Source: a virus
Virus record (IMG/VR): IMGVR_UViG_3300007725_000011
Location: 1 to 34,395 of that record
Strand: one strand, 5' to 3'
DNA length: 34,395 nucleotides
The notes under the pieces were generated by a model that did no database searches, was not told the origin of the DNA, and saw only the letters and a program-made list of their open reading frames with translations. The first letter of the stretch is position 1. Every line of letters starts with the position of its first letter. The translations under genes were made by a program, and so were the position numbers. Positions 1 through 12,200 of this stretch are shown here, piece by piece.

Positions 1-3000
1 ACATCCAACTGAATGAATGTTGTTTTGTATGCCCAGTCAACAAAGTCTTGCTCTGATAATACATAATTTATCATTGCGAACCACAACTGATTAAAGTAAG
101 GCAAATATGTACCCACAAATACATCATTTCGCAGCAATTCAATCAACGTATGAATATCGTATGAATAATCTATATCCCACGAATATTCATCCCATGCCGA
201 CATATCCCAAGCGTTTTTAGATGATTTATCCCATAGTAGGTCATTAAATTCCATTGTAGAATTTTTCTTCTCTACTAGATTCCACTCAGTACCTGTCCAT
301 TGATGTAGCTCAGATATATCTCTGCCATCTATTGGATTGAATTCTGGAACCTTAACAAGAGTATGGCGTGTTGTGTCTACGTCATCCAACGCAGCCATAC
401 GAGATACTACAAGAGTATGTGATTGTTCTGGAACACGGGCAGGACTAACATAATCAATCCATTTCCACAAGAATCCAAATCGCTCAAACTTAACAATATT
501 ACCAGGAGAAACTTCATCAACAACATTGATTGTCTTGATTAATCTATTGAGAACCGATACGAATTCTCTTCTTGCCTCATTCACATCAACAAACCATGAT
601 TGATACAATTCACGGTCGTTTCCGTATTTGTTAAATTCGTGCAAATTGATATCAGGCAATCTATTTCTTCTGACAAATGGATCTCTTTTTATCCAGCAAC
701 GTTTAAGAGTTTGTATTTCCCACGCATCAGTCACATCAACGTCTTTGATACAAATGTACTCTGTTCTATTATAGAATACTTTGTTTCCTATTACATATTG
801 CTGGCCAGGTTGCCATTCAGTTTCACTTGTTGATATTGTTTCTTCTGGTCTATCTTCTATTTCGTATCCAGAAAGATTGTCTCGTAATCCTTCATACCAG
901 AACTGCGGAATAGTATCAACATCTTCTGCAATTTCTCTCCAACTAGTATGTGCGTGTCCTTCTAACATGCGATTTATTTGTACCACAGTGTTATCATTAT
1001 TTACATACGCTTTCACGTTGGCTAAAATTAACTGATTGTCTGAAACTGCCGCGCACCAGGAGATACCATTAGCCGTTGGATTATCTATTATGCTCGCTAT
1101 TTGGTTTGCTGTCAAGTGTCGTTTAGGGTCTTCTATGGTTTGTTTATTTTTAACCCAGAAGTAATAAACATTGTCGTATTGCGCTGTAATATGATTCCAT
1201 TCAGTACTTTCGGTGTAATAGTACACATCTTCTTTTAACGCCGGATCATAAACTTTATATGCTTCGCCAGATGCCACTTTGCCTATAACTTCCTTATTTT
1301 TCTCAGCGGCTTTTTCCCATTCGTCAGGCGGTACATCACTCACTACCCATTCGTATATGTCAATGCTCGAGAAATAAAACTGTTTGCCCCACATATTGGC
1401 ATTGTATTCGCCACTACCTTGTGTATAATCAAAGTAGATAGCAGCACTCGTATCCCACCACACCGTGCCAATTTGCTCTTCACCCCATGCCGACCTAGGT
1501 GTACCTTCAAAAGAAATATCAGTACTGTTTGTATACACAGCCAAATCTATAGGAGATTTGATATCTATTTCTCTGTCTGCTACGCCTGGTATTTTACCTC
1601 GCAATGGGTCAAATACTTCTAGCTCAAACGATGACCTTGCTGATTTGCCATTATACAACGAAACATTCATAATATCATCATTTGTTGAGCGAGTTTCGGT
1701 TATACGCACAGGCTGAGAATTCAATCGCGTCACTGTGTTACCTGTGTCAGGTGTTTCCATACCATACACATATGTTCCAGTTTGTATTGAATCTTGGCCA
1801 ACTGGGGTGACAAATACCAAATCATCCAATTGGTAGTTGTATAGTGAGGTATCCACAACATAATCGTGTTCTCTGAATCTGCTACTACGCATAACAAATA
1901 TAGAAGGACTTACACCACATTCATCAATGTACATATCAATGTAAAAAGCTCTAGGGTCAAGCGCATCTACACGAGTGACTTTATGTATACCATCTACACT
2001 AGGAATAGTAGTAGAATTCACAATCATTACGTAATCACCAGCTCTCAGATTATGTGCTGTATTAATCGTGATTTGAGCATCATTGCCATCACTCGTAGTA
2101 TTACCCGCACAAATAGAACACGAGTCTGGAGAATCACTATAGAAATTTAAATTCATAAATTTGTAGAAGTTCCAGCTATTGTATCGTACTTGTGTCGTTG
2201 AATTCAAGGTACTATATTCAAATTCAGAATCGTCTGTCACCCATATGCTTGACAGCAACGGGTCTTCATGTGATACATCTTTCCACTCGCTAATGACAAA
2301 ATCATTAGATATAACATCCGACAAAGAACTTACAATCGTTATATTATCGCCATTATCATTTACATCTGTGGCAGATATACCCATATTATTTAGAAATTCG
2401 TCTGAACCAATTTCTAAATATTCTGTGGAACTGGTTATTGCCAAATACCCATCTATTTCAGCAGCGGTTATTTCTATTCCACTGTCAGAAAATGCGGCAT
2501 TCATCTTACTAACGATATCTCCCACAGGACTAAATGAGTCAATATTTGTTTCAACAGCATTAAACGTCTGGGCAATAATTCCTATATCGTCCAATATAGA
2601 CTGTGTTCCGCCTATAGTCACCTGTGATTCGTTAGTTGATAACAACAGTCTACCGGCTGATTCAGAAGCGATAACTGTTTGTCCTACTTGGTCATTAATT
2701 CGTGTGATTATCTCAGGCAACTCAATTTCAGTATGTACATACACTAATGTTGTGCCACCTGTATATGTACCTGCTGTGAGTCCCAATGCTCCATTAGCAC
2801 TTCCAGCACCAATAACAAGCTCTTGTGAAGAACCCGGCACGGTGCCACGAATTTTAAATCTGTTGTCAGGGTCTAAAAATACAAACACATTAGGAACAGT
2901 ATTTTCTATTCTGTCTTTTATTTCAGTGTAATTTTTTGTATTAATAGGTTTGAATTTAAATACAACATCAGAATAACCTTCATCCGCATAAAATTCTTGG

Positions 3001-6000
3001 ACATAGCCTTCTTGTGCATATCCATTATTAGGTATGCCAGGGGCAGTGGCAAAAGTAACACTGTTTGTGCCAACATTCACTGTATAATCAACATTCTGTA
3101 CCAATGGCGTGCCATCTACAGTCACTTCATTCACAACAATTTCAAAAGGTGTGCTACCGTAATCACCCAAAGCAGTATTCAATGCGAATACTGTTTTTTC
3201 ACCATCAGCATATGCTAATTCGTCACCAATGACAGGCGCGTCTGCCTCGGCTAAATCAACGGTAATATCATTTATAGTTAAGTATCTTTCTGTAAATGTA
3301 TCGGCGATAACAGGCGATATTGCTCCTGCCGGTGTGACAGGATATTCAGAATCTTGTGGTACCTGTATTTTCTTTTCCATAGAAATGACAGAGTTGTTAA
3401 TTATCAGTCTTGCTCCATCTTGACTTAACACCACAGGATTTGTTATACTGCCTAATATAGAAATAGGTTCTGTACCGGATACATTTGTACCGAATGTTAC
3501 GGTAGTATAAGATGAATCTGTATTATCTCTAAAAATGGCAGTTGAACCATATGGCATAGTAGGATATCTTACAGCACTCGCAATTTGAGCAATATCAGTT
3601 TGTGCGTTTAATCCAGTTGCTTGTACTATACATTCATACAGTTTTCCATCTTTGCGAACAAGGTCGCCTTTTTTGTAACTTGTGTATGTGTTCCATGTTT
3701 CTATATCTGTGCCAGACATTTGACTGAACAATCCTGGTATATCACTAACCTTCTTCGCAACAAAGTCAGCCTCATCTACTAATAAATCACCTGCTGTTCT
3801 TAATTGCAAATCACGCTCAACAAATGGTACTAATTCAAAATCAGGTTTTGAACCATTAACATATCTTGGACGATTAGGTGCCAAAATACTATTTGTTACA
3901 ATATCTACACCTGTGCCAGTCGGCTGGTCAACAAAGTTTAACAACTGTTGTTTGTCTTTTATTTCTGTTCGTCTAATCTCAAACTCAGTGGCATCAAAGT
4001 TTCTAACATCACCGAACATGTTCTCACGGAACATCCATATTTCACGAGACTTGACATTTTTATCACCTACCTCGTAGGATGCCAATGTATCAGCAAATGT
4101 CAATGAGTTAGTTGTACCTTTATCACGGATAATACCTTTGTACATTTCGTTGGCTGTAATCTGAGATATTCCCAAATCTTCAATCCATTCTTGTGTTATA
4201 TTGCCATTAGTCAAGCGCTCTGCTTTTTCAATAGACGCATTAAATTTATTAGTATTAACATCGTAATAGTCTCTAATGTTATCAACACTTGTGTCCCAGT
4301 TTTGAACAATCTTATCATCAAAGATTAGATATCCTGGCGCTTTGCGCTTACCGTACCAATCTTTTGTTCTTTGACCTTTCATTATCAATCGTGGTTGTCT
4401 TCTCTGAAGTACATCATCATAGATAGTACTGTTAAAGTCAGTCACATTGTTGAACACAACCATGTGTTCAAAATCAGTTACCGCGAATGTTACACTGCCT
4501 AAATCACCACCATAACTGACAACAGTTTGTGTTTCATCACGAGTTATCAGTAATTCTTCCAACGGTATAGTTCTGCCGTTTGTATCAAGGACACCGTTTG
4601 TTTGTCTGGATAGTGAGTTTAGTTCCAATATAGTACCATGTCCAGGTTGGAACATTATTTCCGAGCCAATTGGCAATGTCAATTGCGAATCTACTGCTGA
4701 ACTCATTGCCCAACGAGCAAAGTCATACGCATAGTCATCTATTCCACGAAGTAAATCATATCCAGCATCTTTAACAAATTGAAGATTGCCACGAATAAAG
4801 TTATAAACATCCTGAATACGCTTGAACTTTGTACCGTATTCTGCTATACTTGCTGGTTTAACAAACTTTTTATATTTCTTAACAGTAGCACCGCTGTCGC
4901 CTATTGTCACAACTTCAACATTACTGGTGTATGATAAATCTGCTTCATAAAAATAAAATTGTTGTTTGTTAGGACTAAATCCAAATACACTATAACCAGA
5001 ATCCGTCTTAACAATTCTAAAAGATGATGCTGTTATCAAATCAGTAGGTTTGCCTTGATACATAATCAAGTCATAATCAAAGCTTGCTAATGCGATAGAA
5101 CCTTGACGACTACTTTCCGTTTTAAATTCTAATAGATTTTTCGCCGAAAATCCACCAATCTTTTGCGACAATCTTGTTTCTACATTTTTAACTTGCTCAC
5201 TGAAGCTTTGCGTAGATTCAATTTTTGTTATATAATTATATATGATTTGGTCTAATCCACGAGAAACATATTCAACAGTTTTAGTTTCAACTCTGACATT
5301 TAATCCAATGTTCCCTTCAGTTTCGCTATAGAAATCTACATCTGGTAATTGATTGTATTTTGTTCCACGGTTAGTCAAAGCAACGCCTGATACAATTCCT
5401 GTTTCTGGTAGAAGAGCAAATTCAGTTGTGGCATTATCTCCGTCAGTGTTATTGAATAACAACACTTGCGCATCATCAACTGTTACTACCTCAGAGTTAG
5501 GTATCACTCTGTCATTCTTCATAGAAATTCTACTAACAACCGTTGTCAAATCTCCGGCTCTCGCTGAATCAGTTAATTGATTCAATCCAAGCTCATCAGT
5601 GACAATTCCAGGATATGTTGTATAATCTGCTGAGCGAACTGTGCCTGGCACAAAAAACTCTGCCCATGCTTGTGCAGGAGATAGAGTAGTCAGTGTGCTA
5701 ATAAACGCCGCTTGTCCTAGAGCACTGTTACGCCAAATCATTTGTCCTTCTGACCAATCTTCAAATGTGTGTGCTTGTGCAAAATTCACATCAAACACTC
5801 TATTTGCTGGATTAGCGACTAATACATTAACTGGCCCAACTAACTCACCGTTAGTATCAACTGGACATTGTAGTATCCAGTCCCAGTAGTAACGAGCGTA
5901 ACGCAAATCTGTCTTGCCGGTCGTATCTGTTCTGCCATGTTTTAACGCATCAAGAAGAGCATTTCGTTTCGTAGGTTCAGTCCAACTATACAAGTCATCC

Positions 6001-9000
6001 CACCAGGTTGGCTTCTTGGCATGTCCTAACATATGCCACGGCGTTAGATGTGGTGTGTCAGTGTCAAACAATGTACGATAAGCCGCGCGCCAGTGTCCTG
6101 GCAAATTGCCCAAGTGTCCATCTACATTAATATGTCTATAGTTCCATGTCCAACCTTCCGTGTCATCTGAATCTGGAATAGAAACAGGAAGTTTATAGCC
6201 TGTGTCATTTGTCCATCGTACAAAGTGACGGTACATCAAATCGTTTTCAATGTCGTAATGTGTGTACCATTTAGAACGATGCTGTGAACCTCTTAACGAT
6301 GCAGGTATAACATATTCACCATCTACAAGTCCAGCGTATATTCTTTTTTCAATGTCATACAACACCGCAGCAATAGGGTCAAACGAAGGGCTTCGTGTGT
6401 CATTTAATATAACTTCAATATCACCATCAGTGTTTACTGGATATGTGTCTCCGTCGTGACAGTAAAGCACACCATTATGTACTTGTGGTTCATACACTGG
6501 ACCTAGCATAGATTTTGTCATACTAGGCGGAACATAACATGATTCATCCATCGGAATGTAGTGAATAGATATCGTAGAATCATTATTGCCGAACGAAGAC
6601 ACTATAGATTGATTCAATACAAGCTGATTTGCTACAACAGTGTAATCAGTATTCTTGATTAAAAGTTTTTCAATCAAATTGCCAGCAACATAACTTGTTA
6701 AATACACGTACAAATGGTCTTGAATGTTTTCGTCTTTATTGACTGTTTCACGCAGAGTAATATTTGTTTGTCCAATACTCAAAATAAATTCTTGAGGGTC
6801 AGTCGTATTCAAAAATAACATGTTGCTATTTTTATACGTGCTTGTGCCTCTACGTGTCAAAACATATTGATTAATTACATCATTAGTCAAATCTTTCACG
6901 GAGCTATATGATTTTGTGCTCCATAATCGTCTTGCTTGATTCTTAACACGTTCTTTAAATGCGTACCAATCTTTGCCTTGTTCCATCAAAGCATTAGTTA
7001 TATTGAAATCTGGCGTTGTTATTGTCAAACTATGCGGCAATATGTTGTAGTCATGAATTAATATCGTGCCGCCGTATTGTGGAAGCTGCGGCAATCTATG
7101 TGAATTATTTGTGCCTATAATTTGTCCATCTATCTCAGGAGATTGACGAATAATATCTGCCCAGTGGTCCAATGTTTCACTGACAGTTAATGTATCAACA
7201 GTTTTGTTATTAGAGTTATATTCAAAAATTTCAGGTATAGTTTCCGAAGTCTCTGTTGTATTATTTGTATCAACGTATTGTAAGTCTATGATATCTCCTT
7301 CAGAAATCAATTCAACAGGAATAGTTATTTTGTCTGATTGAATAACATACTCTCTAGGTCGGAGTACATTTCCATTAATTTTAACTTCATGTTTCTGAAT
7401 GCTGGCATCACGGTCACTGTATATTTTCATTGTTTTGCCGATAACGCCTATAGAAGGGTCGGCATGTACCAGTGCCACGTTTACTGTGTTGTATCTACTC
7501 GGAGTTACATATGAAAACGAATCAGCAGTAAAACCATTTGCATATAGCGGTGTTTCACCATCAACATAAAAAACTACAGCAGCGGAGTCATACAAGTTAT
7601 GAAATTCATATTCAGTGTCTGGTTCCAATTTAAGAAAAGGAGTTGGATCTTTTATCTCGTTATATGTACCATTTGAATATAATTCTGTTATTGTCCATAC
7701 ATCTTCTGCTTTTTTAGTTATAATAAATTCTTGAGATGTTTTCCATGTTTCCGAGCCAACACCGTAAAAAATAGCAGGCTCTTCCGCGTTAATAACTTCA
7801 ATTTGTTGTTTTTTATACGCAGTCAGAGGACGAGCCATAGAAACATAGTTTGTTCTGTTATCGCCGTCAATTTCAAAGAAATATAAACCTTGTATTTCTT
7901 TCCTGTCTATGTTTGAATTTAATACATCTCTTACTTTAGAAGTGTATCGTTCCACATGTAGATAGTTTTTAAATACTATGTCTGCGCTTGCGCCATTATC
8001 TCGGCGTGAGAGTGCGAAGCCTAACTCGGTATCAACAAAACCTGTTCCTTCTTCGTATCCAAATATTTTACTACCAGCAAAATCATTCACAGGATATTCA
8101 TCAAGCCATTTGCCAGTAGCATCTTTTAATCTAAACAAAGGTGCTTGGTTCATACGAACTTTTTCTTGTGGAATTTTTACAATGTTAGCATTAAATTCTA
8201 TAATAGGTCGTATTGCTTTTCTTTCTTTACGTATGTATTCATCAAAATCTATGCCAATTATTCCACACCATTCTTTGACAGCATCAATGTGTATCCAGTT
8301 ATTATTACGGCTCCATGCGGTATTATCTTCATCCGCTCGGTCTATAACAATGTAATCTTTGTCGTATGATTCCAATACAATGCTGCCCATATCCCACGCA
8401 GCTTCGCCAAAAGAAATTCCATCAATAGCATTCAAATCAGGCAATTGTGGATTATAATCAGCATTGTCCCATAAACCAGTAACAGCAACTGGACTACCCG
8501 GTGTTTCAAAATCATATACAAACTCACCGAGAGCATCCATTATTTTAATTAGCTTGATTTTTTTACCTACACCTGCTACCATGTAAGTACAATCGTCATA
8601 ATTAGATAGTCTTATACGCTGATTGTTTTGTAAATAAAATGAAACATCTGTGTCTTCCCAGAAATATTCTGCGCCTGATTCTACACGAGCTATATCTACT
8701 GTTGTTAACCCAGAGATAAACACAGGCATATCAGGCACCCACACATATGAGCTAGGATTAACAAACTTGTCATATGTTATTGGCGGTGCAAATGTATATG
8801 CCTGTGTAGCGTATGCCGCTCCGTGTGAATAACTGTCAGTGTTTGTTTTTATGGTATTAGCAATATCATCATATGTAATAACATTTTCTATCTGATTATC
8901 ACTGTATGAAACAATTGCAGGAGACAAATGTACATTGGTTCTGCGCTCGGCATGTGCTACTTCTGGTAGATATACATCATCAATATTTCTGTACTTACCG

Positions 9001-9209
9001 TCACGCTTGCCAATAAATGCGTCAATATCTTCCAAATCACCTTTACTCAACATTTGGTCAAGTGTGCTATCTAGCCATTTACGGTTGATAGGAGTATCAA
9101 ATGTTTTTGGCAAGTACGAAGATGTTTTTATGTAATTTGTTTTCTTAGCGCCTGCGCGTATTTTCTCCATCTCTTCGGTGATTTTGTTTGGTTTATATTT
9201 GTCTGACAT
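1..9209 (-). CDS. Giant virion structural protein, probable gp7-like baseplate wedge initiator (partial, C-terminus beyond window)
   Basis: An open frame starts at an ATG at 9209 and runs without a stop to the left edge, giving at least 3069 codons. It begins MSDKYKPNKITEEMEKIRAG. It lies 12 bases behind the gp6 gene, with AGG 9 bases before the ATG. In T4 the gene after gp6 is gp7, a wedge initiator of about 1030 aa, so position suggests a greatly enlarged gp7-like wedge or peripheral baseplate protein; this is inference. The visible sequence is rich in beta-type Asp/Asn/Thr/Tyr stretches. Two similar modules of the flagellar-hook-associated kind (pattern ITRINDQ...GRLLLST...DDIGI) lie near residues 2160-2280. 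The last visible part is Trp-rich (NAWDMSAWDEYSWD) and is followed by a hydrophobic aromatic segment (YFNQLWFAMINYV). Numerous small plus-strand ORFs in this interval are shadows. It could instead be a tail-fibre or whisker protein. Coding status is certain; the name is not. Confidence 0.85.
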   Translation of the reverse strand, partial: MSDKYKPNKITEEMEKIRAGAKKTNYIKTSSYLPKTFDTPINRKWLDSTLDQMLSKGDLEDIDAFIGKRDGKYRNIDDVYLPEVAHAERRTNVHLSPAIVSYSDNQIENVITYDDIANTIKTNTDSYSHGAAYATQAYTFAPPITYDKFVNPSSYVWVPDMPVFISGLTTVDIARVESGAEYFWEDTDVSFYLQNNQRIRLSNYDDCTYMVAGVGKKIKLIKIMDALGEFVYDFETPGSPVAVTGLWDNADYNPQLPDLNAIDGISFGEAAWDMGSIVLESYDKDYIVIDRADEDNTAWSRNNNWIHIDAVKEWCGIIGIDFDEYIRKERKAIRPIIEFNANIVKIPQEKVRMNQAPLFRLKDATGKWLDEYPVNDFAGSKIFGYEEGTGFVDTELGFALSRRDNGASADIVFKNYLHVERYTSKVRDVLNSNIDRKEIQGLYFFEIDGDNRTNYVSMARPLTAYKKQQIEVINAEEPAIFYGVGSETWKTSQEFIITKKAEDVWTITELYSNGTYNEIKDPTPFLKLEPDTEYEFHNLYDSAAVVFYVDGETPLYANGFTADSFSYVTPSRYNTVNVALVHADPSIGVIGKTMKIYSDRDASIQKHEVKINGNVLRPREYVIQSDKITIPVELISEGDIIDLQYVDTNNTTETSETIPEIFEYNSNNKTVDTLTVSETLDHWADIIRQSPEIDGQIIGTNNSHRLPQLPQYGGTILIHDYNILPHSLTITTPDFNITNALMEQGKDWYAFKERVKNQARRLWSTKSYSSVKDLTNDVINQYVLTRRGTSTYKNSNMLFLNTTDPQEFILSIGQTNITLRETVNKDENIQDHLYVYLTSYVAGNLIEKLLIKNTDYTVVANQLVLNQSIVSSFGNNDSTISIHYIPMDESCYVPPSMTKSMLGPVYEPQVHNGVLYCHDGDTYPVNTDGDIEVILNDTRSPSFDPIAAVLYDIEKRIYAGLVDGEYVIPASLRGSQHRSKWYTHYDIENDLMYRHFVRWTNDTGYKLPVSIPDSDDTEGWTWNYRHINVDGHLGNLPGHWRAAYRTLFDTDTPHLTPWHMLGHAKKPTWWDDLYSWTEPTKRNALLDALKHGRTDTTGKTDLRYARYYWDWILQCPVDTNGELVGPVNVLVANPANRVFDVNFAQAHTFEDWSEGQMIWRNSALGQAAFISTLTTLSPAQAWAEFFVPGTVRSADYTTYPGIVTDELGLNQLTDSARAGDLTTVVSRISMKNDRVIPNSEVVTVDDAQVLLFNNTDGDNATTEFALLPETGIVSGVALTNRGTKYNQLPDVDFYSETEGNIGLNVRVETKTVEYVSRGLDQIIYNYITKIESTQSFSEQVKNVETRLSQKIGGFSAKNLLEFKTESSRQGSIALASFDYDLIMYQGKPTDLITASSFRIVKTDSGYSVFGFSPNKQQFYFYEADLSYTSNVEVVTIGDSGATVKKYKKFVKPASIAEYGTKFKRIQDVYNFIRGNLQFVKDAGYDLLRGIDDYAYDFARWAMSSAVDSQLTLPIGSEIMFQPGHGTILELNSLSRQTNGVLDTNGRTIPLEELLITRDETQTVVSYGGDLGSVTFAVTDFEHMVVFNNVTDFNSTIYDDVLQRRQPRLIMKGQRTKDWYGKRKAPGYLIFDDKIVQNWDTSVDNIRDYYDVNTNKFNASIEKAERLTNGNITQEWIEDLGISQITANEMYKGIIRDKGTTNSLTFADTLASYEVGDKNVKSREIWMFRENMFGDVRNFDATEFEIRRTEIKDKQQLLNFVDQPTGTGVDIVTNSILAPNRPRYVNGSKPDFELVPFVERDLQLRTAGDLLVDEADFVAKKVSDIPGLFSQMSGTDIETWNTYTSYKKGDLVRKDGKLYECIVQATGLNAQTDIAQIASAVRYPTMPYGSTAIFRDNTDSSYTTVTFGTNVSGTEPISILGSITNPVVLSQDGARLIINNSVISMEKKIQVPQDSEYPVTPAGAISPVIADTFTERYLTINDITVDLAEADAPVIGDELAYADGEKTVFALNTALGDYGSTPFEIVVNEVTVDGTPLVQNVDYTVNVGTNSVTFATAPGIPNNGYAQEGYVQEFYADEGYSDVVFKFKPINTKNYTEIKDRIENTVPNVFVFLDPDNRFKIRGTVPGSSQELVIGAGSANGALGLTAGTYTGGTTLVYVHTEIELPEIITRINDQVGQTVIASESAGRLLLSTNESQVTIGGTQSILDDIGIIAQTFNAVETNIDSFSPVGDIVSKMNAAFSDSGIEITAAEIDGYLAITSSTEYLEIGSDEFLNNMGISATDVNDNGDNITIVSSLSDVISNDFVISEWKDVSHEDPLLSSIWVTDDSEFEYSTLNSTTQVRYNSWNFYKFMNLNFYSDSPDSCSICAGNTTSDGNDAQITINTAHNLRAGDYVMIVNSTTIPSVDGIHKVTRVDALDPRAFYIDMYIDECGVSPSIFVMRSSRFREHDYVVDTSLYNYQLDDLVFVTPVGQDSIQTGTYVYGMETPDTGNTVTRLNSQPVRITETRSTNDDIMNVSLYNGKSARSSFELEVFDPLRGKIPGVADREIDIKSPIDLAVYTNSTDISFEGTPRSAWGEEQIGTVWWDTSAAIYFDYTQGSGEYNANMWGKQFYFSSIDIYEWVVSDVPPDEWEKAAEKNKEVIGKVASGEAYKVYDPALKEDVYYYTESTEWNHITAQYDNVYYFWVKNKQTIEDPKRHLTANQIASIIDNPTANGISWCAAVSDNQLILANVKAYVNNDNTVVQINRMLEGHAHTSWREIAEDVDTIPQFWYEGLRDNLSGYEIEDRPEETISTSETEWQPGQQYVIGNKVFYNRTEYICIKDVDVTDAWEIQTLKRCWIKRDPFVRRNRLPDINLHEFNKYGNDRELYQSWFVDVNEARREFVSVLNRLIKTINVVDEVSPGNIVKFERFGFLWKWIDYVSPARVPEQSHTLVVSRMAALDDVDTTRHTLVKVPEFNPIDGRDISELHQWTGTEWNLVEKKNSTMEFNDLLWDKSSKNAWDMSAWDEYSWDIDYSYDIHTLIELLRNDVFVGTYLPYFNQLWFAMINYVLSEQDFVDWAYKTTFIQLD

Positions 9210-9221
9210 TTACTATGTACC

Positions 9222-12200
9222 TTACGCTGTCTTTATAGTTGAATCGTTGATGCTGTCAATAATATCTACGATATCTACGCCTACATCAGGAATAAAAATT
9301 TCATCTGTTTTTGCTTCAATTTGGAATAAATCACCAAATACACTGTTATTGAATTCTGGTATGATAACTAAACTACTCACAATGCCCGGCATTTTACCAT
9401 GTACATATGCTGCCAATTCTGTAAAGTAGAATGTTTCACCAAAATCCCAGTTAGACAAGTTAAAGAATTCTCCAACATACTGTACTACACGACTTCTTAT
9501 TTCATTATCAGTCATGTTTGAGCCAGCTACTTTAACTACACGAAGTCTGCCTCTATTTTCATAAGATGCTTTTGGTCCAAACAATGGACGATATCTAACT
9601 GGACGATAAATGATTTTATCACTCATTGCTTTCTTAGTATTTACTTGTTTGAATTGTTGGTTCAATTCATCAATAGTCGGCGGAACCGGCTCATCAATTA
9701 GACCACTCGTATCACGCAAATAATTTCTATACGCGGTGTCGTATGTTCTAGTCAATGCGAACACATCAACAATGTTTGTAAAACTTGGGTCAACTAGTTC
9801 ATTTTCTGCCGGCACATGGACCCATTCAAATCTGTTATTGAATGAGCTTTGATTATTTCCTAATATAGATAGAAACACATCAGGATTGTCTGGACGAGAA
9901 TCACGTTGTTTATCTTCAATAGCCAACGATACTTTATTGTTGTTTATCAATGAGTCTATATACACTGTATATTCTTTTATGTCATTGCCTTCATACATAA
10001 TAAATGTAGTCAAGTCTCTGGATTTCTTACGAGTATAAGAATCAAGAGCAGCTTCGTTATTTGTATTTGAAAACACTACTTCATTTGATTCAAGATATAT
10101 GTATGTATCATTAGTGTATATATAGTTTGTTTCTTCTGTGGCAACATAATCCACAAAGAATAACCAGCCTTCGTCTTCTAAACTAGCATCTGATTCAAAT
10201 ATCCACTGTCGTTTTAAATAATCGTAACTAGCAGAAAACGACTCGTTATTGTCTAATTTTGAAATGATATTGATTACTTCTTGTTCTGAAAAATCACGAT
10301 TAAACGCAGGATAAACCATTATTATTTCACTGCCTTGAGGAATATCAGCATCTAATGATATAGCTCCTATACCAGTAGATGTTTTGCCCGTAGGTAATCC
10401 AGCAACATTGTCTATGCCTAATCCGTTGTTGTTTATCGTAGAAATTCTTGCCCACAATTCTTCGCCGTCAGGTGTTAAAAATTTAACAAGTGCATCAGAA
10501 GTAACATGTTTTAAATAGTCAAATGAAGTTAATCCAACAGATTGAATACTATTATTTGAATTATCTGTTATATATCCAGTAGTGATATCTCCTAACGTTA
10601 TTACTTTTTGCCATACGTATGTTTTTTCATTGTAATCTGCATATAAAGCAGTAAATGCGTCACGATTCATATCGTAATATGTGTTAATTACATTTGGATT
10701 AGATAGAATAGGTTTTATATTTTCATTGTATATTCTATTAACGTCAGAATAAGAAGATTTTGTCACACCGATTGTTTCTTCTCGTGTGATTTTGCCATCT
10801 CTACCAAAAACATTAACATTAGTGTAAGCACCAGTAGGGTCATTGTAATCAATATAACGACTGTGACCACTGTGGGTACGATTTACACTTTTAATTTTAA
10901 GAATGTTACTACTCTGTGATATTAAATAACTGCTGTAGTCTGAAGCAGTTATCATTCTATCTTGCGTAGCATAAATTCTAGGCGCATTAGTCTTAATATC
11001 GTCTAATGTTTCACCAGCACTAGCATTAACAATAGATTCTTTTAATTTCACTACCATAGTTGCCGAATACGGATTACCATCAGCTCCAATGTATTGGAAT
11101 GTTATGCTGTTTGAACCTAAATCTTCTGGGCGTAAAACGTATGTGTCATTCAAACTGGTTCTGTACCAAATACGGAAACGACCACGAGGCAAGTTGCCAA
11201 ATCTTCTGTCGGCAAATTGTATACTTATCTTGTTATTTTCACGAGTCTTAACACTAAATATGTTACGCTCACCTTGCGATAACGCATTGTATGCTATGTT
11301 GCTGCCAAATACATTGTCTACTTTATACCATATCTCTTGTACATCGCCAGTGTCATTTATTCGTTGAACCCATACATCTGTTTCATTCACATTAGTTGCT
11401 TCAACATCTACCGATAGATTATCAATAGGCTCGTTGATATCTACATCTTTGTATTGCATTTCGCCTTGCTTAACGCCCACAAAGAAACCTGTATTTGCAC
11501 TAGTCACTCCAGTGCCATCATTTCTGTATAGAATAGAGAAAGCATTAGAAGGATTAGGCATTGTTTCCAATGGCAAATTTCTAGCCTTACTATATGACAA
11601 ACTAACAGCATTAAAAGACGCAGATGTACCTTGGACTGAACCACTTAAAGTAAAAAATATTTGGTCAGGAGTATTATTAATATTGTAGAATTGTGTGTTG
11701 ATACCACCAATACTGGCTTGCTTACGAGGCGAACCAAACTGATTATTAGGAGCCAATACAGCATTCATTACTGTAATAAAATCATCTAGATTATCAGCAT
11801 TAGCAGAATTTTCATAACGAATTTCTGTGCCCGCTAGACTTGTGCCCTGGCTGCCAATTACGGTTTCGTTAGTACGAATACTTGTTACTTTTAATAAACC
11901 TGAAGCAGCAAGATTTCGCCTAGATTGATAACCTAAAAACTCAGCAAGTTTATAAACCGCATCTTGTCTTTCTGCTGTAGAAAGAAAGTTGTTGCGGCTA
12001 TTCATATCAACACGGAATGCTAAGTTATGGCCAAACTGAGCAATCAAATCAAGAATAGCAACAAACTCTGCGCTTTCTATCCAGTCGTTGAAATTTTCTG
12101 GATAAGTTGAACGAACATAATTGACCATTGCTGAGCGAATGGTATCATAATCATATGCTTGAAGATTAGCATTGATGTAACTCTCGTAAATCGCAGTATA

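Noticed and set aside
2179-2931. 250-codon plus-strand ORF
   Set aside because: It lies entirely opposite the giant minus-strand gene and its Ser/Pro/Val-rich composition is that of an antisense shadow.
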